Positions 1-8,199 of a stretch of 64,000 nt of DNA are shown here, piece by piece. Source of the DNA: Phyllobacterium sp. OV277 (GTDB lineage: Bacteria; Pseudomonadota; Alphaproteobacteria; Rhizobiales; Rhizobiaceae); NCBI RefSeq assembly GCF_900104355.1, contig NZ_FNIY01000001.1, forward strand, positions 930,001 to 994,000. Direction: 5' to 3'. Every line of letters starts with the position of its first letter. The stretch's first letter is position 1. The notes under the pieces are model-generated. The model saw only the letters and a list, made by a program, of their open reading frames with translations. It searched no databases and was not told where the DNA came from. A program made the translations under genes and the position numbers.

Positions 1-2
1 AG

Positions 3-320
3 CCTGGTATGACCGTGGCGGAATTGCTTGATGTACTGCAAATTACCAAGCAAAGTCTGGCAAGGGTGCTCAAGCAATTGATCGATACGGACCACGTCGT
101 GCAGATACCGGGGCCACGGGACCGGCGGCAGCGGGAACTGTACCCCACCATGAAAGGCAGGGAACTTGCACTTGAACTTGCAGCACCGCAATCACGCCGC
201 ATTGGCAGTGCATTGGAGCAAATCGGTCTGGCTGACCGGACGGTGATCGAGCATTTCCTCAAGGCAATGGTCAATCCCGGCCAATGGCAACAGATCGACA
301 GCCTGCCACAGGCAGGATAG
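3..320 (+). CDS. petP: MarR-family regulator, PetP-like (5' truncated by window edge)
   Basis: The visible 106 codons hold the recognition helix and wing of a MarR winged-helix protein (ELLDVLQITKQSLARVLKQL, then a basic wing PGPRDRRQRELYPT), followed by a C-terminal dimerisation helix. The frame is open to the window edge, so the true start lies upstream. The OmpR-type regulator 71 bp downstream reproduces the petP-petR order known from Rhodobacter and annotated in Brucella. The MarR fold is clear from sequence; the PetP name rests on context. Confidence 0.8.
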   Translation, partial: PGMTVAELLDVLQITKQSLARVLKQLIDTDHVVQIPGPRDRRQRELYPTMKGRELALELAAPQSRRIGSALEQIGLADRTVIEHFLKAMVNPGQWQQIDSLPQAG

Positions 321-391
321 TTTAGGCCGGATCGGGACGTCCGGGGACCAGGGACGGGCGTAAATGCCCGGAGAGAGAAGGAACGACATTA

Positions 392-1093
392 GTGAGTGAA
401 GAACTTCCGCTTTCAGACGATGCGCCACACCTGCTCATTGTCGACGACGACACCCGAATTCGCAACCTGCTGTCACAATATCTGACAGGCAGCGGCTTTC
501 GTATTACGGTGGCTGCCAATGCGGATGAAGCCCGGCGCAAGCTGGCCGGCATTGATTATGATCTCCTGATCCTCGACGTGATGATGCCCGGCGAAAGCGG
601 CGTCGCGCTCACCCAGTCGCTGCGGGAGGAAAAGAACGTTCCCATTTTGATGCTGACCGCGCTATCCGAAACGGACAGCCGGATTACAGGCCTTGAAGCG
701 GGTGCGGATGATTATCTGCCAAAGCCGTTTGACCCGCGCGAGCTGATCCTGCGCATCAACAATATTCTGCGGCGCGGTGCGCCAACATCGCAGGCAAAGA
801 TCGAGCAGATCGTTTTCGGCCCCTATACCTTCGTTATCGCCAAGCGCGAACTGAAGCGTTCCGGCGAATTGATCCGCCTGACCGACCGTGAACAGGACAT
901 CATGGCGATCTTCGCCGCCCGCGCTGGCGAAACCGTGCCCCGGCACGAGTTAACAGGTCAGGAAGGCGATGTTGGCGAGCGGACAATTGACGTGCAGATC
1001 AACCGCCTTCGCCGCAAGATTGAAAATGATCCGGCCAACCCAGTTTGGTTGCAGACGGTACGCGGCGTCGGCTATAAATTGAGCGTGGAATAG
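392..1093 (+). CDS. petR: OmpR/PhoB-type response regulator, PetR-like
   Basis: A 233-residue two-domain response regulator starting at GTG, preceded by a purine-rich ribosome site (agagaagga). The receiver domain (about residues 13-130) has the acidic pair D18-D19, phosphoacceptor D62 in LILDVMMPG, T89 and K111 in YLPKPF. The C-terminal winged helix (about 140-230) ends in the usual RGVGYKL motif. A histidine kinase follows 56 bp downstream, presumably its partner. PetR of Rhodobacter is needed for cytochrome bc1 expression; petABC is in this window but about 17 kb away, so that link is inferred. Confidence 0.9.
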   Translation: MSEELPLSDDAPHLLIVDDDTRIRNLLSQYLTGSGFRITVAANADEARRKLAGIDYDLLILDVMMPGESGVALTQSLREEKNVPILMLTALSETDSRITGLEAGADDYLPKPFDPRELILRINNILRRGAPTSQAKIEQIVFGPYTFVIAKRELKRSGELIRLTDREQDIMAIFAARAGETVPRHELTGQEGDVGERTIDVQINRLRRKIENDPANPVWLQTVRGVGYKLSVE

Positions 1094-1149
1094 AGTCCGG
1101 ATCAACAAATCCGGACGGAATAACCAATGCGCGAGCGGGCACTGATTAT

Positions 1150-2562
1150 ATGGCACAAACGGACAGTGCAAAACGCGCATTGGCAGTCAGGCAGCGGCAT
1201 TGGCGGCGCAGGCGCAGCACGCTGCTCGGCCCCTGGCGGAAATTTTCCCGCTGGCTGGCGCAATGGATGCCGAAAAGGCTCTATGCGCGTTCGCTGATCA
1301 TTATCATTGCACCCATGGTGCTGTTGCAGTCAGTGATCGCCTTCGTGTTCATGGAGCGCTACTGGCAGACCGTGACGCAGCGTCTGTCTACGGCCGTGGT
1401 GCGCGACATTTCAGGCATTATTGATGTGATGGACACCTACCCGCAGGACCCGGGTTATGAAAATCTCATCCGCATTGCACGCGAGAAACTGTCGCTCAGC
1501 ATTTCGATCCTGCCGCCCGATCCCCTGCCCGCACCCGGTCCAAAGCCGTTTTTCTCCATTCTGGACGAGCCGCTGAGCGCCGAGATTACCAAGCAGATCA
1601 ACCGGCCCTTCTGGATCGACACGATTGGTGATTCCGACCTCGTTGAAATTCGTATTCAACTGGAAGGCAAGGTCCTGCGGGTTTTTGCCCGCCGCAGTCA
1701 GGCCTATGCCTCAAACACCCTGATCCTGCTCGTCTGGATGTCCGGTTCAGCGCTGGTGCTGCTTGCCATCGCCATTCTCTTCCTGCGCAACCAGATTAAA
1801 CCCATTCAGCAGCTGGCTGCCGCCGCCGACAGTTTCGGCAAGGGACGCGCCACACCGCCCGATTTCAAGCCGCGTGGCGCCGAAGAAGTGCGCCGGGCCG
1901 GTGCTGCGTTCATTGTCATGCGCGAGCGCATCGAGCGCCAGATTGAGCAGCGCACCACCATGCTCAGCGGCGTCAGCCACGACCTGCGCACCATCCTCAC
2001 CCGCTTCAAGCTGCAACTCGCGCTTGTCGGCCACAAGGTCGATACGGATGCCATGGAGCAGGATATCGAGGACATGCAGTCCATGCTGGAAGGCTATCTC
2101 GCCTTTGCCCGCAGCGAGGCGGAGGAAGAGACAGGCACATTCAATCTGGAGCGCCTCTTTGCCAAGTTGAAGGAAGAAGGCGCCCTTTTGGAACGCGGAT
2201 TCAAATCGAGCATTCGCGGCGAACCGGAAATTCAGGTCCGCCCCAACGCCTTCTCGCGCTTGATCTCCAACCTCGTATCCAATTCGTTCCGCTACGCCAA
2301 AAATGTCGTGGTCAATGCCGATCACCGCGAGGGCTGGCTGAGCATAATCATTGACGATGATGGTTCGGGTATCCCGAAGGAAATGCGCGACGAGGTGTTC
2401 AAGCCATTCTTCCGGCTGGATGAGGCACGCAACCAGGACGCGAGCGGCACCGGGCTTGGGCTTGCCATCGCACTCGACATCGCCCGCAGCCATGGCGGCG
2501 ATATTACCCTCGACGAAAGTCCGATGGGCGGTCTGCGTGCCGTGGTGCGCATCCCGGCCTGA
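1150..2562 (+). CDS. EnvZ-type sensor histidine kinase
   Basis: A 470-residue membrane sensor kinase. A basic N-terminus (residues 1-46) leads to TM1 (about 47-68), a periplasmic sensor loop of some 120 residues, TM2 (about 190-212) and a HAMP linker. The H-box is SGVSHDLRTILTRF with phospho-accepting H277; the N-box is SNLVSNSFRYA near residue 378; the G boxes are DDDGSGIP near 403 and TGLGLAI near 434. It lies just downstream of the PetR-like regulator and probably phosphorylates it. The periplasmic loop gives no hint of the signal. Confidence 0.92.
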   Translation: MAQTDSAKRALAVRQRHWRRRRSTLLGPWRKFSRWLAQWMPKRLYARSLIIIIAPMVLLQSVIAFVFMERYWQTVTQRLSTAVVRDISGIIDVMDTYPQDPGYENLIRIAREKLSLSISILPPDPLPAPGPKPFFSILDEPLSAEITKQINRPFWIDTIGDSDLVEIRIQLEGKVLRVFARRSQAYASNTLILLVWMSGSALVLLAIAILFLRNQIKPIQQLAAAADSFGKGRATPPDFKPRGAEEVRRAGAAFIVMRERIERQIEQRTTMLSGVSHDLRTILTRFKLQLALVGHKVDTDAMEQDIEDMQSMLEGYLAFARSEAEEETGTFNLERLFAKLKEEGALLERGFKSSIRGEPEIQVRPNAFSRLISNLVSNSFRYAKNVVVNADHREGWLSIIIDDDGSGIPKEMRDEVFKPFFRLDEARNQDASGTGLGLAIALDIARSHGGDITLDESPMGGLRAVVRIPA

Positions 2563-2648
2563 TCGAATTGCCCGTCATGTATTGGGAATCCCGAATTACC
2601 GGGAGCTCTGCTACACTGCCCCTATCGGGTTTATCGGGGGAGAACCAA

Positions 2649-3233
2649 ATGTTTCTGCAGACAATAGGGGAAGATGAAGCAACTGGACGTGTTGCGGAAA
2701 TCTACAACGCGTCAAAATCACAACTTGGGTTCGTTATGGAAGCGACACGGTGCTTCACGGCGCGGCCGGATCTGCTGCCGCTCTATACGGATTTTTCCAA
2801 AAGTATTCGCGCCGGGTTTTCACTCAGCCAGCGCGATTGGCGTTTGATCACGCTGATTGCGGCAAAGCATATTCCGTCCACCTATTGCTCCTATGTCTAT
2901 GGCCAGCAATTGGTGGATGATCTCGGATCGAAAGAAGCGGTCATCGCAGTTCAGCGGGATTTTCGAACGGCTGGCCTGTCTGATAGGGACGTCGAAATGC
3001 TCGCTTATGCGGAAAAGATTGCCGTAGATGCATCCCTGATTTCCCAGCACGACATTACCAGGCTGCGATCGACAGGCTTCTCGGATCAGCAGATTTGCGA
3101 CATCGCGCTTTGCGCGTCATTTCGATGCTTTGTCAGCCGGTTTTTCGATGCCACAGGTGCTGGTCCTGAGGCTGTCTACATCGATAGCGACCAAGAATTC
3201 CGGGCGGCAATGACTGTAGGGAAAGCCCATTGA
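2649..3233 (+). CDS. AhpD-like / carboxymuconolactone decarboxylase-fold protein
   Basis: A 194-residue all-helical AhpD-fold protein. The frame extends 27 codons upstream, but the ATG at 2649 has a good ribosome site (ggggga) and gives the usual start of 'peroxidase-related' members. True AhpD carries Cys-x2-Cys-x3-His; here the equivalent stretch reads STYCSYVYG, keeping only C80, with S77 and Y84 at the other two positions. The classical disulfide peroxidase relay is therefore incomplete. It converges on the csaA-like gene with a 9-bp gap. Fold confident, activity unknown. Confidence 0.75.
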   Translation: MFLQTIGEDEATGRVAEIYNASKSQLGFVMEATRCFTARPDLLPLYTDFSKSIRAGFSLSQRDWRLITLIAAKHIPSTYCSYVYGQQLVDDLGSKEAVIAVQRDFRTAGLSDRDVEMLAYAEKIAVDASLISQHDITRLRSTGFSDQQICDIALCASFRCFVSRFFDATGAGPEAVYIDSDQEFRAAMTVGKAH

Positions 3234-3242
3234 GAAGACTGC

Positions 3243-3578
3243 TTAAAACAGCTTGCCTCCATTCGGCACCGGTTTGCTGATAGCGGCGAGAACAACGCCG
3301 CCTTCCTCATCCGGGAAGCCAAGCGTTAGCACTTCCGACATGAATGGGCCGATCTGGCGCGGCGGGAAATTGACCACCGCCATCACTTGACGGCCTTTCA
3401 GCTCATCCAGCGAATGGTGTTTGGTGATCTGCGCCGACGATTTCTTGATGCCGATCTCTGGACCGAAATCGATCTTGAGCTTGAAGGCGGGTTTGCGCGC
3501 CTCCGGGAAAGTCTCCGCCTCGACAATGGTGCCGACACGGATATCCACTTTCTCAAAATCGTCAAAACTGATGGTCAT
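3243..3578 (-). CDS. csaA: tRNA-binding protein, CsaA type
   Basis: A 111-residue single-domain protein with the tRNA-binding OB fold (EMAP-II/Arc1p type) found in CsaA. The N-terminal [15 protein letters not shown] strand, central [22 protein letters not shown] region and C-terminal PVPNGGKLF match the family, as does the length. Members form homodimers, bind tRNA and were reported to have chaperone or export-related activity in Bacillus. It lies 23 bp downstream of the YbjN-like gene on the same strand and is probably cotranscribed with it. Confidence 0.88.
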   Translation of the reverse strand: MTISFDDFEKVDIRVGTIVEAETFPEARKPAFKLKIDFGPEIGIKKSSAQITKHHSLDELKGRQVMAVVNFPPRQIGPFMSEVLTLGFPDEEGGVVLAAISKPVPNGGKLF

Positions 3579-3601
3579 CAGGCCAACTCAAATTGATGGA
3601 A

Positions 3602-4108
3602 TCAGGCCGAACCGACCGTCTCGAACAGGATGCTATCGAGCGATTCCCGTGCTGTCGAGCCTGACCAGACAACAAACTGGAACGCCTGAAAGTAAGTCTC
3701 GCAGGCATCGAGCGCGCTGGACAGGAGAACCTCCACCTGCTTGCTCGTTGGTTCGGCACCGCCTGATAGAAGCAGGGACTGGCGATACATGACCGCACCT
3801 TCCTGCCGCCACAGATCGAAATGGCCCATCAGCAACTGCTCGTTAATCAGCGACAGCAGTCGCATCACTTCATTGACGCGCGGTTCGCTGACCGCGATAT
3901 CAAAGGCGCAGGCCAGATGCAGCGCCTCAAAATCTTCCATCCACGAGAAGGAAATCTGGTAGTCCGTCCAGTTTCCCTCGACCGTAATCGCGATTTCATC
4001 GTCCCCGGTGCGCTCGAAAGCCCATTCATTGGCATGGGCAACATGTTCAATCACATCGACCGGATGCAAATCACGCGCAATCTCTATTTCCAGAAGGCTC
4101 ATCGCCAC
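3602..4108 (-). CDS. YbjN domain-containing protein
   Basis: A 168-residue acidic soluble protein with the YbjN fold, related to type III secretion chaperone-like folds. HPVDVIEHVAHANEWAFERTGDDEIAITVEG is followed by the long helix VNEVMRLLSLINEQLLMGHFDLW typical of alphaproteobacterial YbjN proteins. The family is conserved in Rhizobiales without a firm biochemical function; in enterobacteria YbjN overexpression affects motility and stress traits. It appears to be the first gene of a two-gene unit with csaA. Confidence 0.8.
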   Translation of the reverse strand: MAMSLLEIEIARDLHPVDVIEHVAHANEWAFERTGDDEIAITVEGNWTDYQISFSWMEDFEALHLACAFDIAVSEPRVNEVMRLLSLINEQLLMGHFDLWRQEGAVMYRQSLLLSGGAEPTSKQVEVLLSSALDACETYFQAFQFVVWSGSTARESLDSILFETVGSA

Positions 4109-4675
4109 TACCTGCTCAATCGAATCTCATCTGACGCTGTGGGACCACAGCGCACCCACCCAAAGGACACACAACGCTTGAAAACTCACCGGCAGGCAGA
4201 ACACACCAGCCGGACCACGGATATGAACTTGTTACCCGCCGCATGACCATCGAAACGAATCATGCTGTAATTTCAGTGTATTGATGCTGAGTCCGAGCGC
4301 CAGCCCCCTTTGGCCCAAATGGCGCGAATGGGTGTGGACAGAAGTTCCGAAAATGATTCACGAGCAGCCTTTAACTGACTCTAAGAAAACGATTTTCGGC
4401 GATTTCCACCTGTTGATAATTTGTTAAGATTTATTTTGGGGACAGCGCATTGGAATGCCGAAATACAGCAAAAAGCCCGGTGGTAACGCCCCTGCCCACC
4501 ACCGCTTTTGTCAAAGGTGATTCATCGGCGCAAAAAACAGCTCACCCGGATCAAGACGAACAGGCATTCATCGGAGCCGTCGACAGGTAATTTTTGCCTC
4601 TGTCAGATATTCGTCACATCGTCGATACGCAGGCCACCTAGACTATCAATCGGTTTCATCCAAAAGGAGACGGCA
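4109..4675. other. Intergenic region between divergent genes
   Basis: 567 bp without a convincing gene. The frame of the downstream small protein is open back to about 4508, but that extension lacks a ribosome site and protein-like composition. The stretch is AT-richer than its surroundings around 4380-4440 and should hold the promoters of the divergent YbjN-like gene and the small acidic protein gene. The one distinct structure is the orphan hairpin at 4471-4510. Confidence 0.6.
4471..4510 (+). terminator. Orphan terminator-like hairpin
   Basis: Arms CGGTGGT (4478-4484) and ACCACCG (4498-4504) form a 7-bp stem flanked by AAAAGC before and CTTTTG after, a layout like an intrinsic terminator. 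No plus-strand gene lies directly upstream, so it may end a small RNA from the 4110-4470 region. It could also simply insulate the downstream gene. Confidence 0.4.
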
Positions 4676-4849
4676 ATGTCCACAGAACCGAATGCGACAG
4701 TAACCGCTACCCAGAAAAACGACGATGGTCAGTGGTATTATGTCATCACTATTGACGACGAAGCGGGCGACAAGGTCGGCCCTTTCGAGACCGAAGAAGA
4801 AGCAATCGCAGCCGGTGAAGAGGAACTGGCCGATAGCGCCGAGGCTTGA
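4676..4849 (+). CDS. Small acidic protein of unknown function
   Basis: A 57-residue acidic protein starting at an ATG preceded by aaaggaga at ideal spacing. It contains GQWYYVITIDDEAGD and a C-terminal helix GPFETEEEAIAAGEEELAD, looking like one beta-hairpin plus a helix, as in small SPOR-like or 'EEEA' single-repeat proteins. No catalytic motif or membrane segment is visible. A strong intrinsic terminator follows 15 bp after the stop, so it is monocistronic. I recognise no named family. Confidence 0.7.
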   Translation: MSTEPNATVTATQKNDDGQWYYVITIDDEAGDKVGPFETEEEAIAAGEEELADSAEA

Positions 4850-4863
4850 TCAGTCGAAATGAT

Positions 4864-4892
4864 AAAAAGCCCCGCAATTGCGGGGCTTTTTA
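4864..4892. terminator. Bidirectional intrinsic terminator
   Basis: A perfect palindrome, AAAAGCCCCGC-AATT-GCGGGGCTTTT, with a run of A on one side and T on the other. It lies between the convergent small acidic protein gene (plus) and the UbiK gene (minus) and can serve both. Confidence 0.92.
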
Positions 4893-4919
4893 TTTGATCT
4901 CAGACGAAACGATTACGCG

Positions 4920-5243
4920 TCAGTCTTTTTTGGCGCGGGTGCCAGATGCCGCAGGCTTTGCCGGCTTGGCCGCATCACCAGCGGATTTGTCTTTGCTGCC
5001 AACCAGCGCTTCAAGCGCTTCGATGCGGGCGAGCAGCGCCGTATTTTCGGCACGGGCGCGGATAGCCATTTCACGCACGGCCTCGAAATCCTCGCGCTGC
5101 ACCACATCCATGGTGTTGAGCAGCCGCTCGGCCTGCCCACGGAATGCAGTCTCGACTTCGCGGCGAACACCCTGCGCTGCACCGGCGGCGTCGGTCACGA
5201 GCTTGGCCAGTTCATCAAGAACGCGGTTTGATCCATTGGTCAT
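4920..5243 (-). CDS. ubiK: UbiK-family (YqiC/BMFP) accessory factor
   Basis: A 107-residue protein with the BMFP architecture: an amphipathic N-terminal helix (RVLDELAKLVTDAAGAAQGVR), a central helix ending EDFEAVREMAIRARAEN, a trimeric coiled-coil LARIEALEALV, and an Ala/Lys/Pro-rich tail. In E. coli UbiK helps ubiquinone biosynthesis, probably at the lipid interface of the Ubi complex; Brucella YqiC homologues show membrane fusogenic behaviour in vitro. The start at 5243 is chosen over an in-frame one ten codons upstream because agaggt precedes it. Confidence 0.88.
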   Translation of the reverse strand: MTNGSNRVLDELAKLVTDAAGAAQGVRREVETAFRGQAERLLNTMDVVQREDFEAVREMAIRARAENTALLARIEALEALVGSKDKSAGDAAKPAKPAASGTRAKKD

Positions 5244-5406
5244 GGCAGATACCTCTGTTGCTTTCCCAATCAAATAATCGCCGCAGCAGGCGATTGCAAG
5301 CGAAGGTCATAATTGCACAAATGTTACCGGATAGGCGTCTTGACGCTGTTCCTGCCCTCGCGCATGGTCCGCGCCGATAAACCATGCTGATTACGGAGTG
5401 CCTATT

Positions 5407-6258
5407 GTGAGCGAAATTCTTGTCCCGACGATGGCCGCGATCGCATTTCCCAACATCGATCCGGTGATCTTTTCCATCGGGCCATTCTCCGTACACTGGT
5501 ATGGACTAGGCTATGTGGTCGGCATTCTCTTCGCATGGTGGTACGGTAAGAGGCTCATCAGCAAGCCGCGCCTCTGGGCCAATAATACACCGCCCATGAA
5601 GCCGAATGATCTCGATGACTTTGTTCTCTGGGCGGCGCTTGGCGTGGTTCTGGGCGGGCGCATCGGCTACATCCTGTTTTACGATCTTGCCCGCTACATC
5701 CATAGTCCGCTCGATATATTCAAAGTCTGGGAAGGCGGCATGTCCTTCCATGGCGGTCTCATCGGCACCACGCTTGCCATGATCTTTTTTGCCCGCTCGC
5801 GCAGGATCAACGTCTTCAGCATGATCGACACCATCGCCGCTGGTGTGCCTGTTGGCCTTGGTCTTGTCCGCGTTGCCAATTTCATCAACGGCGAGCTCTG
5901 GGGCCGTATGACCGATGTGCCCTGGGGGATGATTTTCCCGACGGGCGGCCCTTTTGTTCGCCATCCAAGCCAGCTTTATGAGGCAGCGCTTGAAGGTATT
6001 GTTCTCTTCACCACGCTCGCTTTGCTGATTTTCTATGGCCGCAAGCTGAAAAGCCCGCGCTTTATCGGCGGCGCCTTCATCACCGGTTATGGCCTGTCGC
6101 GCATTTTTGTCGAATTCTTTCGCGAGCCTGACGCACAGCTTGGCTATCTCTATGGCGGCTGGCTGACAATGGGTATGATCCTTTCAATCCCCATGGTGCT
6201 CGTTGGTGTCTGGGCGCTTCTCACAGCCCGCAATCCGGAAGTTTCCACCGGGCGATGA
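5407..6258 (+). CDS. lgt: Prolipoprotein diacylglyceryl transferase
   Basis: An inner-membrane enzyme that moves diacylglycerol from phosphatidylglycerol to the lipobox cysteine of prolipoproteins. It has 283 residues from the GTG at 5407, which sits 8 nt after acggag; an upstream GTG at 5398 overlaps that site. Seven hydrophobic segments are visible. Family motifs present: H115-[16 protein letters not shown] (about 155-167), HPSQLYEA, and [14 protein letters not shown] with Y228 and R232. The next gene overlaps by ATGA, so the two are translationally coupled. A candidate lipoprotein client lies 3 kb downstream. Confidence 0.97.
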   Translation: MSEILVPTMAAIAFPNIDPVIFSIGPFSVHWYGLGYVVGILFAWWYGKRLISKPRLWANNTPPMKPNDLDDFVLWAALGVVLGGRIGYILFYDLARYIHSPLDIFKVWEGGMSFHGGLIGTTLAMIFFARSRRINVFSMIDTIAAGVPVGLGLVRVANFINGELWGRMTDVPWGMIFPTGGPFVRHPSQLYEAALEGIVLFTTLALLIFYGRKLKSPRFIGGAFITGYGLSRIFVEFFREPDAQLGYLYGGWLTMGMILSIPMVLVGVWALLTARNPEVSTGR

Positions 6259-7349
6259 AGCTGAAACAGCGCATTACGAGACAGATCGAGTTGGGGGGGC
6301 CAATCAGCGTTGCCGACTATATGGCGATGTGTCTGTTCGACAAGGATGCGGGCTATTACACCACGCGCGAACCATTCGGTCGCGAGGGTGATTTCATCAC
6401 GGCGCCAGAAGTAAGCCAGATGTTCGGCGAGCTTATCGGTATCTGGTGCGTTGGTGCCTGGCAGGCGCTGGAATCGCCAGCCGAATTCGTCCTATGTGAG
6501 ATCGGCCCTGGACGCGGGACATTGATGAAGGATATTTTGCGGGCGGCTTCAAAGCTTGCACCGGATTTCATTAAGGCTGCGCAGATCCATATGGTCGAGA
6601 TCAGCCCGCGCCTGACCCAGATCCAGAAGGAAACGCTCGATACATCCGCGTTTGGAATCCAATGGCATGAACAGTTCGGCGACTTCCCATCCGGCCCGCT
6701 TGTGCTTGTCGCCAATGAACTGTTCGACGCTATTCCTATCAGGCAATACGTGAAGTCTGGCGGGCGTTTCGTTGACCGTACGGTGGCAGTCGATGCAACA
6801 GGCGATCTTGCATTCGCAGCTGGCTCTGGATCAATCGACACAGCGCTTCTACCTGCCGATCACGCCACTGCTCCTGACGGAACTGTTTTCGAGATTGCCC
6901 CGGCCCGCAGCGCGCTGATGCAGGAGATTGCCGAACGTGTGAACCGCGAACGCGGCTCGGCACTCCTGATAGATTACGGCCATCTGCAACAGGGTTTTGG
7001 CGATACACTGCAGGCGCTCAGCCGCCATAAATCTGTTGATGTGTTTGAGGAGCCCGGTGAGGCCGACCTGACCACCCATGTGGATTTCGCCATGCTGGAT
7101 AAGGCCGCCCGTTCCGAGGGCTGCAAGACCAACGCCATGACCCAGGGCGATTTCCTGATCGCCATGGGATTGCTTGATCGAGCCGGTGCCTTTGGCCACG
7201 GGAAATCCTCCGATTTTCAAGACCAGATTCGCGCCGATGTCGAACGTTTGGCAAGCCCCGCTCAGATGGGTACGCTGTTCAAGGTGCTTTGCGTTACAGA
7301 CCCGGCCACACATTTGTTTCCATTTGAATCCATAGACGGAAGCAATTGA
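6255..7349 (+). CDS. MidA/NDUFAF7-family SAM-dependent methyltransferase
   Basis: A 364-residue DUF185/MidA protein. SAM-binding motif I is [17 protein letters not shown] near residue 80; the family's [19 protein letters not shown] and [19 protein letters not shown] motifs are at the N-terminus; [17 protein letters not shown] contains the conserved NELFDA. The human homologue NDUFAF7 symmetrically dimethylates an arginine of complex I subunit NDUFS2 during assembly, so a role in NADH dehydrogenase assembly is plausible. It overlaps lgt by 4 bp, the usual rhizobial order. Confidence 0.93.
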   Translation: MKLKQRITRQIELGGPISVADYMAMCLFDKDAGYYTTREPFGREGDFITAPEVSQMFGELIGIWCVGAWQALESPAEFVLCEIGPGRGTLMKDILRAASKLAPDFIKAAQIHMVEISPRLTQIQKETLDTSAFGIQWHEQFGDFPSGPLVLVANELFDAIPIRQYVKSGGRFVDRTVAVDATGDLAFAAGSGSIDTALLPADHATAPDGTVFEIAPARSALMQEIAERVNRERGSALLIDYGHLQQGFGDTLQALSRHKSVDVFEEPGEADLTTHVDFAMLDKAARSEGCKTNAMTQGDFLIAMGLLDRAGAFGHGKSSDFQDQIRADVERLASPAQMGTLFKVLCVTDPATHLFPFESIDGSN

Positions 7350-7402
7350 CTTCGCGTCGCTGCTCCACCACCATTCGCAGCCTTGAGAAAGAGCAATCCG
7401 GC

Positions 7403-8197
7403 ATGATCACGTCCGAAAAACCAGTAGCGTTGCAGTCTTCCCAGCTGGGGTCCCCCGAGAAAGATCGAATCGCTCACGGGTTTTTTACCCGTATAGGCGG
7501 TGTTTCCACCGGCATCTATGCCGGACTGAATGTCGGCAGCGGTTCCAATGACAATCAGGACCACGTAGCGGAAAACCGCCGCCGTGTGGCCCAGTCGCTT
7601 GGCGCTGATCTGTCGCGGCTCGTGACTGTCCATCAGGTACATTCGCCTGATGTCATTACAGTAACTGGCCCCATCAGCGGCGAGCGGCCCAAGGCCGACG
7701 CCATGGTGACGGCCACCCCCGGTATCGTCATCGGTTCGCTGTCTGCCGATTGCGGCCCCATCCTGTTTGCCGACAGGGATGCGAGGGTCATCGGTGCGGC
7801 CCATGCGGGCTGGCGCGGTGCCATTGGCGGTGTGCTCGAAAACACAATTGATGCCATGATTGCCCTTGGTGCAAAGCGCGCCAACATTCAGGCTGTGCTC
7901 GGCCCGACAATCGGCCCTGATAATTATGAGGTCGGCGCGGAATTTTACGACCAGTTCACCGGAGCCAATCCATCCAATGACCGCTTCTTTCGCGACTCGC
8001 TGAAGGAGAACCACAAGATGTTTGATCTGTGGGCCTTTATCACGACGCGACTGCAAGACACCGGTGTCAACGCCGCGGCGCTGCAAAAATGCACCTATGC
8101 TGAAGAAGATCAGTTCTTCTCCTATCGGCGCACCACCCATCGCAAGGAACCGGACTATGGTCGCCAGATCTCGGCGATCACAATTCTAGAGGAATAA
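7403..8197 (+). CDS. pgeF: Peptidoglycan editing factor PgeF (laccase-domain protein)
   Basis: A 264-residue cytoplasmic protein of the YfiH/DUF152 family. Metal-site motifs are all present: TVHQVHSPDV, SADCGPILFAD and GAAHAGWRGAIGG. PgeF removes mis-incorporated L-serine-containing precursors (UDP-MurNAc-L-Ser) from peptidoglycan synthesis; other members show adenosine phosphorylase or polyphenol oxidase activity. The frame also allows a TTG at 7346 overlapping midA, but the ATG at 7403 gives the normal family length. Third gene of the lgt operon. Confidence 0.92.
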   Translation: MITSEKPVALQSSQLGSPEKDRIAHGFFTRIGGVSTGIYAGLNVGSGSNDNQDHVAENRRRVAQSLGADLSRLVTVHQVHSPDVITVTGPISGERPKADAMVTATPGIVIGSLSADCGPILFADRDARVIGAAHAGWRGAIGGVLENTIDAMIALGAKRANIQAVLGPTIGPDNYEVGAEFYDQFTGANPSNDRFFRDSLKENHKMFDLWAFITTRLQDTGVNAAALQKCTYAEEDQFFSYRRTTHRKEPDYGRQISAITILEE

Positions 8198-8199
8198 TT

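Noticed and set aside
1747-2493. 248-codon antisense frame opposite the histidine kinase
   Set aside because: Shadow of a GC-rich sense gene; no ribosome site or recognisable protein.
4508-4675. Upstream extension of the small acidic protein
   Set aside because: No ribosome site, basic non-homogeneous sequence; aaggaga at the inner ATG fixes the start.
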